The notes: generated by a model not told the origin, from the sequence alone. DNA of 64,000 nt from Eubacterium plexicaudatum ASF492 (GCF_000364225.2 NZ_AQFT02000001.1:5142001-5206000); one strand, 5' to 3'. Positions 30,238-40,446 are shown, counted from the first letter of the stretch. Translations and numbers: made by a program.

Positions 30238-30549
30238 ATGGCAATGTTTAAAATTAAAAAAGGCGACATGGTAAAAGTGATTGCCGGAAGAGATAAAGAT
30301 AAAGAAGGTAAAGTCATTGCTGTAAACCGCAAGAATCAGACACTTCTTGTTGAAGGAATCAATATGATTACCAAGCATACAAAACCATCCATGCAGAACC
30401 AGCAGGGTGGAATTGTACACAAGGAAGGACCAATTCATATTTCGAACGTAATGTATCTGCATAAGGGACAGCCGACAAGAATCGGATTTAAGTTGGACGG
30501 AGACAAGAAAGTCCGTTTTGCAAAATCTACAGGCGACGTTATCGACTAA
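30238..30549 (+). CDS. rplX: 50S ribosomal protein L24
   Basis: This protein of 103 residues has an N-terminal KOW motif (KKGDMVKVIAGRDKDKEGKV) and the later GGIVHKEGPIHISNVM. It acts as an early assembly protein of the large subunit. RBS AGGAGG. Confidence 0.97.
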   Translation: MAMFKIKKGDMVKVIAGRDKDKEGKVIAVNRKNQTLLVEGINMITKHTKPSMQNQQGGIVHKEGPIHISNVMYLHKGQPTRIGFKLDGDKKVRFAKSTGDVID

Positions 30550-30577
30550 GCACGAATAGAAGGAAGGAGGTCCAAAA

Positions 30578-31116
30578 GTGAGCAGATTAAAAGATCAGTA
30601 TATGAATGAGATCATAGATGCTATGATCAAAAAATTCGGATATAAAAATCGCATGCAGGTGCCAAAGCTGGATAAGATCGTTGTAAACATGGGTATTGGC
30701 GAAGCAAAAGAAAATGCGAAAGTATTGGAAGCAGCTATGAGTGATATGGAATTGATTACAGGACAAAAACCAATCAAGACGATATCCAAAAATCAATCGC
30801 AAACTTCAAGATCAGAGAAGGGATGCCAATCGGCTGTAAGGTAACATTAAGAGGTGAAAAGATGTATGAATTCTTAGATCGTCTTGTAAACCTTGCACTG
30901 CCTCGTGTACGTGACTTCCGGGGCGTAAATCCGAATTCCTTTGACGGAAGAGGAAATTATGCGCTCGGTATCAAAGAGCAGCTGATCTTCCCGGAAGTGG
31001 AATTTGATAAGATCGACAAAGTACGCGGCATGGACATTATTTTTGTAACAACTGCAAAAACAGATGAAGAAGCACGTGAATTATTGGCGCAGTTCAATAT
31101 GCCGTTTCAGAAGTAA
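30578..31116 (+). CDS. rplE: 50S ribosomal protein L5 (one frameshift)
   Basis: It starts at GTG 30578 (MSRLKDQYMNEIIDAMIKKF) behind GGAGG. The frame breaks in the A run 30788-30792: one added A turns SKNQSQ into SKKSIANFKIREGMPIGCKV and joins 30578-30844 to 30823-31116, giving the usual ~179 residues. Because L5 is essential and binds 5S rRNA in the central protuberance, a sequence error is far more likely than a dead gene. Confidence 0.95.
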
Positions 31117-31130
31117 TCAGGAGGGAAATT

Positions 31131-31316
31131 ATGGCAAAGACTTCGATGAAAGTAAAACAGCAGCGTAAACAGAAATTCTCTACCAGAGAATATTCACGCT
31201 GCAGAATCTGTGGTCGTCCACATTCTGTGTTAAGGAAATACGGTGTGTGCCGTGTGTGCTTCCGTGAATTAGCATATAAGGGCCAGATTCCGGGAGTGAA
31301 GAAAGCTTCCTGGTAA
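31131..31316 (+). CDS. rpsN: 30S ribosomal protein S14, zinc-binding (type Z)
   Basis: The short 61-residue form carries the zinc ligands CRIC and CRVC and ends GVKKASW. The zinc-free long form is absent from this operon. RBS AGGAGGG. Confidence 0.97.
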   Translation: MAKTSMKVKQQRKQKFSTREYSRCRICGRPHSVLRKYGVCRVCFRELAYKGQIPGVKKASW

Positions 31317-31357
31317 GCCGTGACACCCAGATAATATTTAAGGAGGAAGATTCAATC

Positions 31358-31759
31358 ATGACAATGAATGATCCAATCGCAGATATGCTTACAAGAATCC
31401 GTAACGCAAATACTGCTAAACATGATACAGTAGATATTCCGTCATCCAAGATGAAGGTTGCCATTGCTGAAATTCTTGAAAAAGAAGGCTATATCGCGAA
31501 ATTTGATATCGTTGATGACGGGAATTTCAAGGCAATCCGTGTCACATTAAAGTATGGCGCAGATAAAAATGAAAAGATTATTACAGGCATCAAGAGAATC
31601 TCAAAGCCAGGTCTTCGCGTATATGCAGGCAAGGACGAAATTCCTTACGTACTTGGTGGATTGGGAATTGCTATCCTGTCTACAAATAAAGGCATTATTA
31701 CAGATAAAGAAGCAAGAAAAGAGCAGGTAGGCGGAGAAGTATTAGCATTTGTATGGTAA
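31358..31759 (+). CDS. rpsH: 30S ribosomal protein S8
   Basis: This protein of 133 residues starts MTMNDPIADMLTRIRNAN and ends with the conserved IAILSTNKGIITDKEARKEQVGGEVLAFVW. S8 nucleates the platform and in some bacteria represses the spc operon. RBS AAGGAGG. Confidence 0.98.
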   Translation: MTMNDPIADMLTRIRNANTAKHDTVDIPSSKMKVAIAEILEKEGYIAKFDIVDDGNFKAIRVTLKYGADKNEKIITGIKRISKPGLRVYAGKDEIPYVLGGLGIAILSTNKGIITDKEARKEQVGGEVLAFVW

Positions 31760-31800
31760 TCAGTGAACGGTATTTTTCAGAATAAACAGGAGGTACGGGC

Positions 31801-32339
31801 ATGTCACGTATAGGTAGAATGCCAATCGCGGTCCCGGCAGGGGTAACTGTTGAGATTGCAGAAAATAATAAAGTAACTGTAAAAGGGCCAAAGGGTGAAC
31901 TCGAAAGAGTTCTGCCGTCCGAAATGGAAATCAAGCAGGAAGACGGACAGATTTTGGTCACAAGACCGAACGATCTTAAGAAAATGAAATCTTTGCACGG
32001 TCTGACAAGAACGCTGATCAACAATATGGTGGTAGGTGTTACCGACGGCTATACAAAACAGCTGGAAGTAAACGGTGTCGGCTATAAAGCCGCAAAGGCA
32101 GGAAATAAGCTGACATTGAATCTGGGTTATTCCCATCCGGTTATTATGGAAGATCCGGAAGGCCTGGAGTCTGTAGTAGAAGGCAACAAAATTACGATCA
32201 AAGGGATCGACAAAGAAAAGTTGGCCAATATGCGGCTGAGATCAGAGATAAGAGAAGACCGGAACCGTACAAGGGCAAAGGTATTAAATATATTGATGAA
32301 GTTATTAGACGTAAAGTTGGTAAGACTGGTAAGAAATAA
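31801..32339 (+). CDS. rplF: 50S ribosomal protein L6 (one frameshift near the end)
   Basis: The N-terminal part is a normal L6 (MSRIGRMPIAVPAGV). As printed, the C-terminus becomes the unrelated LANMRLRSEIREDRN and runs to 32343. Adding one G at 32220 restores KVGQYAAEIRDKRRPEPYKG and KGIKYIDEVIRRKVGKTGKK, the universal L6 ending, with stop at 32337-32339. The restored length is about 179 residues. The break is hidden because both frames stay open almost to the same point. Confidence 0.95.
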
Positions 32340-32357
32340 ATGAAAGGGTGACAAGAG

Positions 32358-32726
32358 ATGGTTAGAAAGGAATCAAGAGCTAAGGTTCGTGAAAATAAAC
32401 ACAGAAGACTGCGCAACCGTATTTCCGGAACGACAGAAAGACCGCGTCTGGCAGTTTTTAGAAGTAATAATCATATGTACGCTCAGATCATTGACGATAC
32501 GGTTGGTAATACCATCGCAGCTGCTTCCACGCTGGATAAGGACGTTAAGGATGCAGTGGAAAAGACTAATAACGTTGCAGCAGCAGCACAGGTAGGTACT
32601 GTGATCGCAAAGAGAGCTTTGGAAAAAGGTATTACAACGGTTGTTTTTGACCGCGGCGGATATATTTATCAGGGCAAAGTGCAGGCTCTGGCGGACGCAG
32701 CCAGAGAAGCTGGTTTAACATTCTAA
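32358..32726 (+). CDS. rplR: 50S ribosomal protein L18
   Basis: The 122-residue product has the basic N-terminus NKHRRLRNRISGTTERPRLAV and the ending FDRGGYIYQGKVQALADAARE. It binds 5S rRNA with L5. Confidence 0.97.
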   Translation: MVRKESRAKVRENKHRRLRNRISGTTERPRLAVFRSNNHMYAQIIDDTVGNTIAAASTLDKDVKDAVEKTNNVAAAAQVGTVIAKRALEKGITTVVFDRGGYIYQGKVQALADAAREAGLTF

Positions 32727-32744
32727 GTAGGAGGAAACAGTTAC

Positions 32745-33254
32745 ATGAAACGTGAAATAATTGATGCTAGTCAGTTAGAGTTAACAGAAAACGTTGTAGC
32801 AATCAAACGTGTCACGAAGGTTGTAAAAGGCGGACGTAACATGCGCTTTTCAGCTTTGGTAGTTGTCGGTGACAGCAACGGACATGTAGGCGCAGGAATG
32901 GGTAAAGCAGCTGAAATTCCTGAGGCAATCCGCAAGGGTAAAGAAGATGCTATGAAAAAGCTCATTACTGTAAAATTAGATGATAACAAGAGTATAACAC
33001 ATGATATTCTGGGGAAACATACAGGTGCTACGGTACTGCTTAAGAAGTCTCCGGATGGTACCGGTATTATCGCCGGAGGCCCGGCACGAAGCGTGTGCGA
33101 ATTGGCAGGCATTAAAAATATCCGTACCAAATCATTGGGTTCTAACAATAAACAGAATGTTGTTCTTGCTACAATCGCTGCTCTGGCTCAGTTAAAATCT
33201 CCGGAAGAAGTTGCGAAGCTCCGCGGTAAATCTGTAGAAGAGATTGTAGGTTAG
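32745..33254 (+). CDS. rpsE: 30S ribosomal protein S5
   Basis: The protein has 169 residues, a double-stranded-RNA-binding-like N-terminus (RVTKVVKGGRNMRFSALVVV) and a C-terminal GIIAGGPARSVCELAGIKNI. It has a role in decoding fidelity and mRNA unwinding. RBS AGGAGG. Confidence 0.98.
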   Translation: MKREIIDASQLELTENVVAIKRVTKVVKGGRNMRFSALVVVGDSNGHVGAGMGKAAEIPEAIRKGKEDAMKKLITVKLDDNKSITHDILGKHTGATVLLKKSPDGTGIIAGGPARSVCELAGIKNIRTKSLGSNNKQNVVLATIAALAQLKSPEEVAKLRGKSVEEIVG

Positions 33255-33264
33255 GAGGCATAAA

Positions 33265-33450
33265 ATGGCAGAGAAAATGTTAAAAGTAACACTGATCAGA
33301 TCAAAAATCGGCGCAGTGCCGCGGAATCGTAAGATCATTGAGGCTATGGGCTTTCATAAACTCAATCAGACAAAAACTTTCCCGGACAATGCTGCGACAC
33401 AGGGTGCACTCCGTAAGATTGCACCGTATGTAAAAGTAGAAGAAGCATAA
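33265..33450 (+). CDS. rpmD: 50S ribosomal protein L30
   Basis: This small protein of 61 residues has VTLIRSKIGAVPRNRKIIEAMGFHKLNQT. RBS TAGGAGG lies over the end of rpsE. Confidence 0.96.
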   Translation: MAEKMLKVTLIRSKIGAVPRNRKIIEAMGFHKLNQTKTFPDNAATQGALRKIAPYVKVEEA

Positions 33451-33472
33451 TTCAGAATAAGGAGGTGTCAGT

Positions 33473-33910
33473 ATGGACTTATCAAGTTTAAAAGCCTCAG
33501 AAGGCTCCAGAAAAGATAAATTCAGAAAAGGACGCGGACATGGTTCAGGCAACGGCAAGACAGCCGGTAAAGGGCACAAAGGTCAGAAGGCTCGTTCAGG
33601 GGCTCCAAGACCGGGATTTGAAGGTGGCCAGATGCCATTATACAGAAGATTACCAAAGAGAGGCTTCAAGAATTTTAATTCTAAGATAATCGTTGGAATC
33701 AATGTATCGGAACTTGAGAGATTTGACAATGATTCTACGGTTTCCGTGGATACGTTAATCGAGACAGGTATTGTTAAAAATCCAAGAGATGGCATTAAGA
33801 TTCTTGGAAATGGAGAATTAACCAAGAAGCTCACTGTTCAGGCTAATGCATTCAGTGCCAGTGCAAAAGAAAAAATAGAGGCTCTTGGTGGAAAAGCAGA
33901 GGTGATCTAA
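33473..33910 (+). CDS. rplO: 50S ribosomal protein L15
   Basis: The 145-residue protein has a glycine/basic N-terminal extension (RKGRGHGSGNGKTAGKGHKG) and GFEGGQMPLYRRLPKRGFKN. Its stop TAA shares its last base with the secY ATG. Confidence 0.97.
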   Translation: MDLSSLKASEGSRKDKFRKGRGHGSGNGKTAGKGHKGQKARSGAPRPGFEGGQMPLYRRLPKRGFKNFNSKIIVGINVSELERFDNDSTVSVDTLIETGIVKNPRDGIKILGNGELTKKLTVQANAFSASAKEKIEALGGKAEVI

Positions 33911-35225
33911 TGTTACAGACACTTCGTAGTGCATTCAAGGTGCAGGAAATCCGGGAACGATTGGTATATACATTTTTATGCTGATCGTGATCCGGTTAGG
34001 CTCACAGCTTCCTTGTCCGGGTATTGACTCTGCGTTATTTGCAGAATGGTTCAGCTCACAAACCAATGGAGCATTTAACTTTTTTGATGCGATTACCGGT
34101 GGTTCTTTCAATGAAATGTCTGTATTTGCATTGAGTATCACACCGTATATCACATCTTCTATTATTATGCAGCTCCTTACAATTGCTATTCCAAAACTGG
34201 AGGAAATGCAGCGTGACGGGGAAGATGGCAGAAAGAAGATAGCCAGCATTACCCGTTACGTGACAGTAGCGCTTGCGCTGATTGAATCTGTCGCAATGGC
34301 AATTGGATTTGGCAGAATGGGATACCTGACGAATTATAACGCATTTTCCGTGATTCAGGTTGTATGTATTCTGACAGCAGGTTCCGCGGTATTAATGTGG
34401 ATCGGCGAACAGATTACGGAGAAAGGTGTCGGCAACGGAATTTCGATCGTATTGGTCATTAACATCGTATCCAGAATTCCGGCTGACATGTCCACACTGT
34501 ATAAACAGTTTGTAAAGAATCAGAAAATTGCAAGAGGCGTGCTTGCGGCTGTGATTATTCTTGCGGTTATTTTATTAACAGTTGTTTTTGTTATTTTACT
34601 GCAGGATGCGGAACGCAAGATACCGGTACAGTATTCCAAAAAGATTCAGGGCAGAAAAACCGTTGGCGGACAGAGCTCATTTATTCCTCTGAAAGTTAAT
34701 ACGGGCGGTGTTATTCCGATTATTTTTGCACAGTCTATTATGGAATTTCCGGTTGTAATCTGTACGCTGCTTGGCGTAGATGGTGGGACAGGCATTGGCG
34801 GAAAGATTTTAAACGGTCTTCAGCAAAGAAACTGGTGTGATCCGTCTAATCCGATATTATCCATCGGACTTGCCGTATATCTGGTTCTGGTTATCGTATT
34901 TGCATATTTTTATACGTCAATTACGTTTAATCCGCTGGAAATTGCTGACAATATGAAAAAGCAGGGTGGATTCATACCTGGTATCCGTCCGGGCAAACCA
35001 ACGAGTGAATATCTGACGAAGATTTTGAATTATATTGTATTTATCGGCGCTGTTGGACTTTCGATCTGTGCGATTGTACCGATTTTCTTTAACGGTGTAT
35101 TTAATGCAAACGTATCGTTCGGAGGAACATCTATCATTATTATTGTAGGTGTTGTTATTGAGACGATTAAGCAGATTGAATCAAAGATGGTTGTTCGGTA
35201 TTATAAAGGATTCTTAAGTGAATAG
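33910..35225 (+). CDS. secY: Preprotein translocase subunit SecY (one frameshift at codon ~22)
   Basis: SecY is the central channel of the Sec system, with ten membrane helices. The start overlaps rplO (TAATG) and reads MLQTLRSAFKVQEIRERLVY. The frame breaks in the T run 33973-33977; one added T gives YTFFMLIVIRLGSQLPCPG and continues to 35225. The restored length is about 439 residues. Motifs include GGSFNEMSVFALSITPYI, GNGISIVLVINI and the plug/helix segments typical of the family. Its position after rplO and before adk is standard for Firmicutes. Confidence 0.96.
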
Positions 35226-35232
35226 AGGTTGT

Positions 35233-35263
35233 GAGGGATACAGTTTCGGCTGTATCTCTCTTT
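35233..35263 (+). terminator. Weak terminator or attenuator after secY
   Basis: GAGGGATACAG (35233-35243) pairs with CTGTATCTCTC (35250-35260) with one G-T pair. Only three T follow, so partial readthrough to adk is likely. The following ~130 bases hold no gene. Confidence 0.5.
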
Positions 35264-35392
35264 GTATGTAAAAAATAAGAAACTTTATAGTAGAAAAAAA
35301 ATCCAATTTATGATATGGTTGATATAAACAGTGGAGTTTTGCAGAGACAGATCCATACACTGCAACAAATTAAATCAGGAGGTTTTAATCTT

Positions 35393-36036
35393 ATGAAAAT
35401 TATCATGTTAGGCGCACCAGGCGCAGGCAAAGGCACACAGGCAAAACGGATTGCCGAGAAGTACACAATCCCGCATATTTCCACCGGTGATATCTTCCGT
35501 GCAAACATTAAAAACGGAACGGATCTTGGTAAAAAGCAAAAGAATACATGGATCAGGGATTGCTGGTACCGGATGAGCTGACCTGTGACCTTGTGATGGA
35601 CCGTATTCAGCAGGATGACTGTAAGAACGGATTTGTTCTGGACGGATTCCCACGTACCATTCCACAGGCAGAAGCACTGGATGCTGCTTTATCCAAAATC
35701 GGTCAGAAGATGGATTATGCGATTGATGTGGATGTACCGGATGAAAATATAGTAAATCGTATGGGCGGCCGCAGAGCCTGCTTAAGCTGCGGAGCTACTT
35801 ATCATGTGGAATTTAATCCGACAAAGGCAGAGGGTATTTGTGATGCCTGCGGTGCACAGACCGTATTAAGAGATGACGATAAGCCGGAAACGGTTCAGAA
35901 GCGTCTGACCGTTTATCATGAACAGACACAGCCGTTAATTGATTATTACAAAAATCAGGATATCTTAAAGTCGGTAGATGGCACACAGCCTATGGAAGCA
36001 GTCTTTGATGCGATTATAGGAATTCTGGGAGCATAA
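35393..36036 (+). CDS. adk: Adenylate kinase with zinc-type lid (one frameshift)
   Basis: It interconverts ATP plus AMP and two ADP. The start is 35393 (MKIIMLGAPGAGKGTQAKRI) behind AGGAGG; the P-loop is GAPGAGKGT. Adding one G at 35536 restores GKKAKEYMDQGLLVPDELTC and joins the two frames to the usual ~214 residues. The lid has four cysteines (CLSC and CDAC), a structural zinc site common in Gram-positives. The NMP-binding segment is PHISTGDIFR. Confidence 0.95.
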
Positions 36037-36041
36037 GAGTG

Positions 36042-36836
36042 ATGCCGGTATCAATAAAATCTGCAAAAGAGATAGAACTGATGCGGACGGCGGGCAGAAT
36101 CCTGGGCAGGGTACATGAAGAGCTTGCCCGGGAAATTGTGCCCGGAATGTCTACTTTGGACATTGACCGTATTTGTGAGGAATTAATACGGAGCTATGGA
36201 TGTATTCCTTCATTTTTGAATTATGAAGGATTTCCTGCTTCTGTCTGTGTATCTGTAAACGATGAGGTCGTACATGGAATCCCGTCTGAAAAGCGAATCG
36301 TAAAAGAAGGCGATATTATCAGTCTGGATACGGGGGTCATTTATAAAGGGTATCAGTCAGATGCTGCCAGAACTGTCGGTGTAGGAAAAATATCGAAGCA
36401 GGCGGCAGACCTGATCGAACGGACAAAGCTCTGTTTTTTTGCAGGAATGCAATATGCAAAGGCAGGCGGGCGTCTTTTTGACATTTCAGCGGCGATTGGA
36501 GACTGCGCACAGCAGTATGGTTATGGCGTTGTGCGTGATCTGGTCGGTCATGGGATCGGCCGCAATATGCATGAACCGCCGGAAATTCCGAACTTCAGAC
36601 AGCGATTTCGCGGTATCAGGCTGCGGCCGGGTATGACGCTTGCGGTAGAGCCGATGATTAATATCGGAACATGGCGGGTAAACTGGGCAACCAACGGATG
36701 GACCGTTACGACAGCGGATGGTTCCCTGTCTGCGCATTACGAAAATACAATACTGATCACGCGCAGCGGACCGGAGCTTTTGTCAGTTACAGAGGAAGAA
36801 GCAGAAAATCTGAATCAGATATATCTTGCTGTATAA
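36042..36836 (+). CDS. map: Type I methionine aminopeptidase
   Basis: It removes the N-terminal methionine from nascent proteins. The 264-residue product has the metal ligands of the family: LDTGVIYKGYQSDAARTVGVG (two Asp), GHGIGRNMHEPPEIPN (His), and the Glu residues in LAVEPMIN and HYENTILIT. A GTG three bases upstream (36039) is an alternative start. It lies directly after adk, the usual order. Confidence 0.96.
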   Translation: MPVSIKSAKEIELMRTAGRILGRVHEELAREIVPGMSTLDIDRICEELIRSYGCIPSFLNYEGFPASVCVSVNDEVVHGIPSEKRIVKEGDIISLDTGVIYKGYQSDAARTVGVGKISKQAADLIERTKLCFFAGMQYAKAGGRLFDISAAIGDCAQQYGYGVVRDLVGHGIGRNMHEPPEIPNFRQRFRGIRLRPGMTLAVEPMINIGTWRVNWATNGWTVTTADGSLSAHYENTILITRSGPELLSVTEEEAENLNQIYLAV

Positions 36837-36928
36837 AAATAGGAAAAACAGAAATATATATGTAACAGTGCTGTAAACAGATAAAATCAGATAATATCGG
36901 AAATGACAAAATAGATGGAGGAATGAAA

Positions 36929-37147
36929 ATGTCTAAAGCAGATGTAATCGAAGTTGAAGGAAAGGTAGTGGAAAAACTGCCGAACGCAATGTTTCAGGTT
37001 GAGTTGGAAAACGGACATCAGATTCTGGCACATATCAGCGGCAAACTGCGGATGAACTTTATCCGTATTTTACCAGGTGATAAAGTGACCATAGAGATGT
37101 CGCCATATGATCTGACAAAAGGTCGGATTATCTGGAGAGATAAATAA
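36929..37147 (+). CDS. infA: Translation initiation factor IF-1
   Basis: The 72-residue OB-fold protein starts MSKADVIEVEGKVVEKLPNAMFQVELENG; the start at 36929 is preceded by GGAGG, and an ATG six bases upstream (36923) is the alternative. It ends LTKGRIIWRDK. It is separated from rpmJ by 3.4 kb, unlike the usual infA-rpmJ adjacency. Confidence 0.96.
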   Translation: MSKADVIEVEGKVVEKLPNAMFQVELENGHQILAHISGKLRMNFIRILPGDKVTIEMSPYDLTKGRIIWRDK

Positions 37148-37170
37148 AGCGTATATTTTATAGGATGGCG

Positions 37171-37208
37171 GGCTGTCAGAAAGCGAAAAATTCTGACAGC
37201 CTGTTTTT
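37171..37208 (+). terminator. Intrinsic terminator after infA
   Basis: GGCTGTCAGAA (37171-37181) and TTCTGACAGCC (37191-37201) form a perfect 11-base stem followed by GTTTTTA. It ends the rpsJ-infA transcript before the inserted symporter gene. Confidence 0.88.
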
Positions 37209-37323
37209 ACTGTAGTCTTTTTCTTCCATTTTGAGATGAGATGTGATAGAATGTAAAATATGTGTAAAAGATATGTAACTTTAAAATGAAGAACCTGTTA
37301 CAGATGAAAAGGAAGAAAACTAT

Positions 37324-39106
37324 ATGGAAGGGTTTACACTGATCTTATCTTTATTGAGTGGCGTAGCGCTGTTTTTATTTGGAATGTCTCTGATGGGGGA
37401 TGGGTTAAAAAAGCAGCAGGAGAAAAACTGGAACTGATTTTGTACAGACTGACCAATACACCGCTGAAAGGCATTCTGCTTGGAACGGCAGTGACGGCCA
37501 TTATACAGTCGTCTTCAGCGACGACGGTTATGGTTGTGGGCTTTGTAAATGCCGGAATGATGAAAGTCTCCCAGGCAATTGGTATTATTATGGGGGCGAA
37601 TATCGGCACAAGTATAACCGGATGGATTCTCTGTCTGTCGTATATTGAAGGAACAGGCGGAATTGCGCAGATGCTGTCGACAGCTACGATTTCGTCCGTT
37701 GTTGCAATTATTGGTATTGTGTTCAAAATGTTTATGAAAAAAGCGTCTTATCATAACGTCGGTGATATTATGCTTGGATTTTCCATTTTAATGGTTGGCA
37801 TGCAGACAATGAGCGGTGCCGTATCTCCGTTAAAGAGCAATGAACATTTTGTAAATGCACTGACGATGTTTACGAACCCGTTTATGGGTATTCTGGTTGG
37901 TATTTTGTTTACGGCCGTACTGCAGAGCGCTTCGGCATCTGTCGGTATTATGCAGGCATTGTCTGTAACCGGCGGCATTACCTTTGCGGCGGCGCTGCCA
38001 ATTACGATGGGCATTGGTGTCGGTGCGGCATGTCCGGTGCTGTTGTCGTCGATTGGTACGAATAAAAACGGAAAAAGAACAGCGTTAATTTATTTACTGA
38101 ATGATTTGTTTGGCATGTTGTTTTGGTCCGTGATTTTTTATACGGTGCATGCAGTCGTGCATTTTGACTTTATGGGAATGGTTATGAGCCCGATTCGAAT
38201 TGCGCTGATGAATACGGTATTTCGTATGGCGACGATTCTGGTGCTTTGCCCGTTTATCAGGGGAATTGAAAAGTTTGTATTCTTTCTTGTACGGGACAGT
38301 GAGGAAGATAAAGAAGATCAGGCAGATTTTGATTTGCTGGAAGAGCGTTTTCTGGCTTATCCGCCGCTGGCAATCGCGCAGAGTCATCAGGCGATGAATG
38401 GGATGGCAAAAAAGTGCGGAAAAATATTGGAAATTCACTGGAACTGCTGGTGCGGTATTCGGATGAACAATATAACAAGGTACAGGAAAAAGAAAATTTA
38501 ATTGATAAATACGAAGACAAGCTGGGCACCTATCTGATGCAGCTGACCGGACGTGAGATGACGATTGCACAAAACAGTGAGGTATCGAAGTTTTTACATA
38601 CATTAAGCGACTTTGAGCGTCTGGGAGATCATGCCAGTAATATTTCCAAGGTTGCAAATGAGCTGTATGAGAAAAAGACTTCTTTTTCCAAAGAAGGAAT
38701 GTATGAGCTGGGTGTGCTGGAATCGGCGGTTTCGGAAATTATAGACCTGACCGTCAATGCATTTATAGAAGATGATCAGGAGACGGCGTATCGGGTGGAA
38801 CCTCTGCGCGAGCTGATCGGTATTTTGTGTGATGAGTTAAAATTACGGCATATTAAGCGGCTGCAGCATGGAAAGTGTGAGTTAAAACAGGGATTTGCAT
38901 TTAATGATCTGCTGGCAAATCTGGAACGTATCGGGGCGCATTGTTCGAATGTGGCGGTTGCAATGATTGAGCTGGGCTATTCGGAATTCGACATTCACGG
39001 ATATGTGAAAAGTGTAAGAGAGAGAAAAAACTCGGATTATGCGGTTTATTTTGAAGAATACGAAGAAAAATATGATATCAATGGGTATAAAAAGGCAAAA
39101 AAGTAA
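37324..39106 (+). CDS. Na/phosphate symporter with C-terminal PhoU domain (two frameshifts)
   Basis: This NptA/YjbB-type membrane protein imports phosphate with sodium. The start is the ATG at 37324 (MEGFTLILSLLSGVALFLFG). Both inverted repeat signatures are visible: TAIIQSSSATTVMVVGFVNA and FTAVLQSASASVGIMQALS. A soluble PhoU-like helical domain (about 38400-39090) includes FLHTLSDFERLGDHASNI and LERIGAHCSNVAVAM. Breaks lie in A runs 37407-37412 and 38408-38413; one added A at each gives GLKKAAGEKLELILYRL and AKKVRKNIGNSLELLVRYSD. The restored length is about 594 residues, normal for the fused form. It interrupts the infA-rpmJ order. Confidence 0.9.
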
Positions 39107-39182
39107 AAAGGAAGAAGAGGGGGTTAAGGGGAAAAAGGGAAAGACGGAAAAGACAGCAAGGAAGAAAAAAGAAGAAAAATGA
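39090..39182 (+). repeat. Purine-rich tract after the symporter gene
   Basis: From about 39090 to 39182 the plus strand is almost entirely A and G. If the symporter frame carried one further missing base here, it would continue as a Lys/Arg-rich tail; otherwise this is a non-coding spacer before the kinase gene. Confidence 0.45.
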
Positions 39183-39253
39183 AGTATAGCAAAGACAAAA
39201 CAGTAAGATATACAGAGGATTATATTCAGGATTGATATATGGAAAGAAGGTAG

Positions 39254-40381
39254 ATGAGAAATATGTATCTGATGTTAAAAAATACAAAAGTTTTATATTT
39301 TGATCTGGAAGATTTTGTTGTGGAAGTGATACGGAATGATCTGCTTCCGTTTTGTCTGAGGTCAAATATCAGGCTGTCAACAAAAATGAAAGATATTTTA
39401 CATAATATACAGGAAGTAAAAGCATATTTAAGCAGCAGAGTGTTGTCGCTGTCCAGGGACAATGCAAAGCAGATTTATGCCGCATTTCAGATTCCGCAGG
39501 TGGATTCCACGGATAACCGGGTCAATATTTGTATTAAATGTAAAGGTGTTTCCATAGTAGACAGCTATTGGGTAAAAGAAGATGATGAAGAGTCGGACTG
39601 GAGAAAAATAAATATCCGCCAGAATAAGCTGCGGGATATTCTTGATTTGTCTTTAAGCGGATTTTCGCCGACGATTACAACGAATGCAATCTGTCCGGAG
39701 CTTACGACAAAGGGCTTGTTTCGCAAGGGCTGGGTCTATCTGGGAGAAAGCCTGTATTTATTAAAATCAGATAAGACGAATGAGTATGTGAATACGAGAA
39801 TGGAAGTGCTTGCTTCGGAAATACTGGAATGTTTTGAAAACCGTCTGGACAGCATTGTATATTTGAGTGATATCAAAGAAACGGCACGTGGAACAGCCTA
39901 TGTATCGATCTGCCAGAACTTTGTGCGGGAAGAACAGTCCTTTACAGAAGCGTGGGAAGTCATGGATTACTGCATGCGCCGCAAGATTGATTTCAGGGAA
40001 TTTTGTCTGGACAGATGGGGGAGCAAATTTGCCTGCATTCCGGTACTGGATTATATTATTATCAATACGGACAGACATACGCAGAACTATGGATTTATGA
40101 TGAATAATGATACCGGACAACTGGAGGCGGTTGCGCCGATGTTTGATTTAAACTGTGCGCTTGTGGCTGACTATTTCAAAGTAGAAGCGGGGGATACGCT
40201 CAGTCAGATGTTTAATACGAAAGAGACAATACGGGAGCTTGCATTTAAATATATCAAATATACGGACCTGAAATTTAATGAACAGGCGTTTGTGGAGCTG
40301 GCATCCGGCAAACAGTATAAATCGCTGCGTCATGTATTTGAGAAAGTATATGGCAGAATACAGGAATTGGGACTTATATAG
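39254..40381 (+). CDS. HipA-like protein kinase (orphan)
   Basis: This 375-residue protein has HipA/PI3K-like kinase hallmarks in its C-terminal half: DYIIINTDRHTQNYGFM (catalytic loop with Asp and Asn) and APMFDLNCAL (metal-binding Asp). The N-terminal half has no recognised HipA N domain. HipA relatives phosphorylate tRNA synthetases or other proteins and are often paired with a HipB antitoxin; none is present here, so toxin-antitoxin function is not supported. A GAAAGAAGG site precedes the ATG. The substrate is unknown. Confidence 0.7.
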   Translation: MRNMYLMLKNTKVLYFDLEDFVVEVIRNDLLPFCLRSNIRLSTKMKDILHNIQEVKAYLSSRVLSLSRDNAKQIYAAFQIPQVDSTDNRVNICIKCKGVSIVDSYWVKEDDEESDWRKINIRQNKLRDILDLSLSGFSPTITTNAICPELTTKGLFRKGWVYLGESLYLLKSDKTNEYVNTRMEVLASEILECFENRLDSIVYLSDIKETARGTAYVSICQNFVREEQSFTEAWEVMDYCMRRKIDFREFCLDRWGSKFACIPVLDYIIINTDRHTQNYGFMMNNDTGQLEAVAPMFDLNCALVADYFKVEAGDTLSQMFNTKETIRELAFKYIKYTDLKFNEQAFVELASGKQYKSLRHVFEKVYGRIQELGLI

Positions 40382-40418
40382 CAGAAGTTATTTGTCTGCA
40401 AAATTACAAAATATTCTG

Positions 40419-40446
40419 TTGCTTTTTTTTGACATCGTGGTATAAT
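40419..40446 (+). promoter_or_regulatory. Promoter of the rpmJ-rpsM-rpoA operon
   Basis: TTGCTT (40419-40424), a 16-base spacer containing a T run whose length may be misread, and TATAAT (40441-40446). rpmJ begins about 90 bases downstream. Confidence 0.65.

Noticed and set aside
39254..40381. HipAB toxin-antitoxin system
   Set aside because: No HipB-like gene lies next to the kinase; the neighbours are a symporter and rpmJ.
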